64,000 bases of DNA from an uncultured Clostridia bacterium (GTDB lineage: Bacteria; Bacillota; Clostridia; TANB77; CAG-508), in assembly GCA_934167495.1 (NCBI GenBank), contig CAKPKP010000007.1, positions 1-64,000 of the forward strand, in the 5' to 3' direction. The notes beneath the pieces are model-generated. The model was not told the origin of the DNA. It was given only the letters and a program-made list of their open reading frames with translations, and did not search any database. Every line of letters begins with the position of its first letter. Position 1 is the stretch's first letter. This document shows, in pieces, positions 62,054 through 64,000 of the stretch. A program made the position numbers and the translations under genes.

Positions 62054-64000
62054 ATTTCAAAGTTTATTCATAGGAGCAGATAAAGCATATGTAAATGATG
62101 AAGACATAATAGGAGTAGCAGAATACTTGAATAATATGGGATATGAATTAAAAGGAAATGGTTTTATAAATCCAGGTGGTGCATTAGAGTTTGATAAAGA
62201 TGATAAAAGTAAAATTACAAAAGTAGATAGCAAATATATATGGGCTTATTTGGTTTCAGATAATGGAATATATATGGTTAAAAATAATAATGTTAATCTT
62301 GGAGACTTTTTTTCACATATATTTGACATTGAAAACTGGGGAGAAAACTGGGGAGCCGGAATGATAAATTTTGATAATTGGTCTGTAGATAATTGGCTTG
62401 ACAGTGTGAAATTTGATAGAGAAAACAAGGAAATGACAATTTCTATTCCAAATAAAGATGGATTAACATTGGCAAAAGACACAACTACATATAATATTGA
62501 TGGTTGGGCAGGAAGATATGGAAAACCTCTAGAATTTTTACTTTCATTACATTTAGCTACAATGGCTCCAGATTTAACATATGAATTAGCAACTAATAAA
62601 AACTTTGAAACAACAGTTCATGTTAATATGCTAAAAGTAAAATTAAAAATTGAAACAGTTATAAATGCAATTGGTGGTGCTCAATATACTGTTGAGGATT
62701 TTAAAAATAAAGTTGATCAAGGAGATGGAAATTTGCCAGTACAGTTTTTAACTCCTAAATATGTTGATGAAGATGGAATTGAAATTTATTATACATTTAG
62801 CGAAGTATATGAAGCTTTAAAAGAAGTAAATGATGAAAATTTTTGGACATATTTACCATATATAAAATGGGTAGAAAAACATTGGTTTAGAGATGTTTAT
62901 TTTGATGTAGATGCAGAAGATATAAAAATATATACCAATAATGTAAAGGGGGAAAAGACAAGTAGTATAACAGTAGTGGAAAAAGAAGAAAAGGACGATG
63001 GAGAGTATTGGGATAAGTATAATTCATTAGACGAGTATGGATATAGTGATGAGTTAGCTACAAAAGAAATATCAGGAATTCATGTATATAGAATTGTAGA
63101 AGATGGAGATTATTCAGATCTTGAAAATTCAATATTAAATGGATCAATTTTGCAAAAATTTAACACAGAAGTAAATATAGAGGGATATAAAATTGTGCAA
63201 GTTGCAGATGCAGAAAGAGGTGTAACAAATAAAGCAATAAAAGATTTATTTGCAGAAAAATACTATATATATGATGGAACAGAAATCACAGCAGATAATA
63301 TAGAAAAAGCAGCATTAGCTAAAAATGATAATATAAAAAGAGAAATTTCAATTACTAGAGATTCTTTAGCAGCGTTTACAATATTAGAAAATACGCATAC
63401 ATTAGATGCAGATTATATTTATAAAGATTTGAAGGAACTTTTGGTAGAATTGAAGTATTTTAGACAAGATGAAATGATAGGAGATAATATAAAAGTTTTG
63501 AAATGGCCAGTTCCAGAATATAACAAAGAAAATGGATATAAATTATGGCCAGATAGTGAAGTGGATAAACCAGTATATGAATATGGTACATATATTACAT
63601 CAAAGAGTAATTATGGAGATGATGGAAATGCAAAAATAAACAATACAAAAATTGCATCATTAGAATTTGTACCAAGTGTGGAAACTTTAGAAGTTGCAGT
63701 TAATGAAGGTGAATCATCAGACGAGCAAAATCAAAGTACAAAAGAAAAAAATAAAGGATATGAAGCTGGAAAGCAAGTAGTTTCACCAGCAAATGGAAAG
63801 ATAGAGACAACATCAGATGGTATAAAAATTACTATAGATGATAGCCAGGAATATATAACAAAAAATGGAGAGAATATATGTAGAGGATATCAATTAGTAA
63901 TGTCTGGATTTAACATAAGCAAAAGTTCTGGAGAAGTAAAAGCAGGAGAAAAGATTGGAACAACAACAGATGAAAACATAAAACTTATTCTTTTAGATGA
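62028..64000 (+). CDS. Continuation of the frameshifted gene: extracellular domain with M23-like end, cut by window
   Basis: The frame from 62028 is open to the last base (657 codons) without a start codon suited to initiation, so it is the continuation of the gene at 61151. It begins SGIQNIIDKFQSLFIGADK. The long extracellular part has Trp-rich phrases (IENWGENWGAGMINFDNW), DGWAGRYGKPLEFLLSLHLATMAPD, and at the end VVSPANGKIETTSDG and VKAGEKIGTTTDENI. The last phrases resemble the beta-hairpin and KAGEKIG turn of M23 (LytM-type) domains. Its metal ligands are not visible before the window ends. A wall-binding or wall-cutting role at the T4SS tip is inferred. Confidence 0.55.

Overview
The window looks like chromosome of a low-GC, Gram-positive, Clostridia-type anaerobe, probably a host-associated spore-former relative. 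The pointers are very high A+T content by eye, strong AGGAGG-type ribosome binding sites, TTGACA/TATAAT promoters, a class B sortase, a protein with a Spo0A-type C-terminal domain, InlB/dockerin-type surface protein modules and Gram-positive-style type IV secretion (T4SS) components. No rRNA and no complete tRNA gene were seen.

Region 1 (1-1450) holds the end of a type I restriction specificity subunit, a NifU-like Fe-S scaffold gene and the decayed 3' half of an integrase gene. Region 2 (about 1451-21051) is an integrative element of about 19.6 kb. It lies between two direct copies of a tRNA-Met-like anticodon-loop sequence. It carries a tyrosine integrase, an excisionase-like gene, a phage-type replication module (replisome organizer with candidate origin palindromes, DnaC-like loader, small ParB-like protein) and two cargo zones. 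Cargo zone 1 is an SF1 helicase convergent with an OLD-type ATPase/TOPRIM protein plus a DUF6076-like zinc protein. Cargo zone 2 is an AlwI-like endonuclease, an M.FokI-like fused adenine methyltransferase, a GIY-YIG/DUF5655-like protein and a 1206-residue protein with a C-terminal D...ESK nuclease-like motif. Zone 2 is bracketed by about 90-nt inverted repeats. A TnpV gene closes the element.

Region 3 (21.1-38.3 kb) is ordinary chromosome with small enzymes (peptide deformylase, GNATs, NUDIX proteins, GpmA), an IS remnant, a membrane-anchored surface protein, an orphan sortase B, and one giant surface protein gene of about 10.7 kb. The giant gene has a dockerin-like dyad, InlB-type repeats and six beta-helix super-modules, and is split by a single extra A. 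Region 4 (38.4-44.3 kb) encodes four polytopic membrane proteins, some resembling GT-C glycosyltransferases; one has a frameshifted 3' end.

Region 5 (44.5-64.0 kb, running off the end) is a T4SS-like locus: three VirB2/TrbC-like pilins, a PrgI/VirB3-like protein, a separate VirB4-N-like protein, a VirB4-like ATPase with an unusual Walker A, three VirB6/TrbL-type polytopic proteins (one fused to an NlpC/P60-type hydrolase and a long helical tail), a bitopic extracellular protein, and a final protein with a 23-Asp run, a membrane segment and an M23-like end. A polysaccharide deacetylase and a Spo0A-like regulator sit among the pilin genes. No relaxase or VirD4-type coupling protein is visible, so its role (conjugation, protein secretion or surface attachment) is open. 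Several genes carry single-base frameshifts or an in-frame stop; these may be real decay or phase variation, or sequencing errors.
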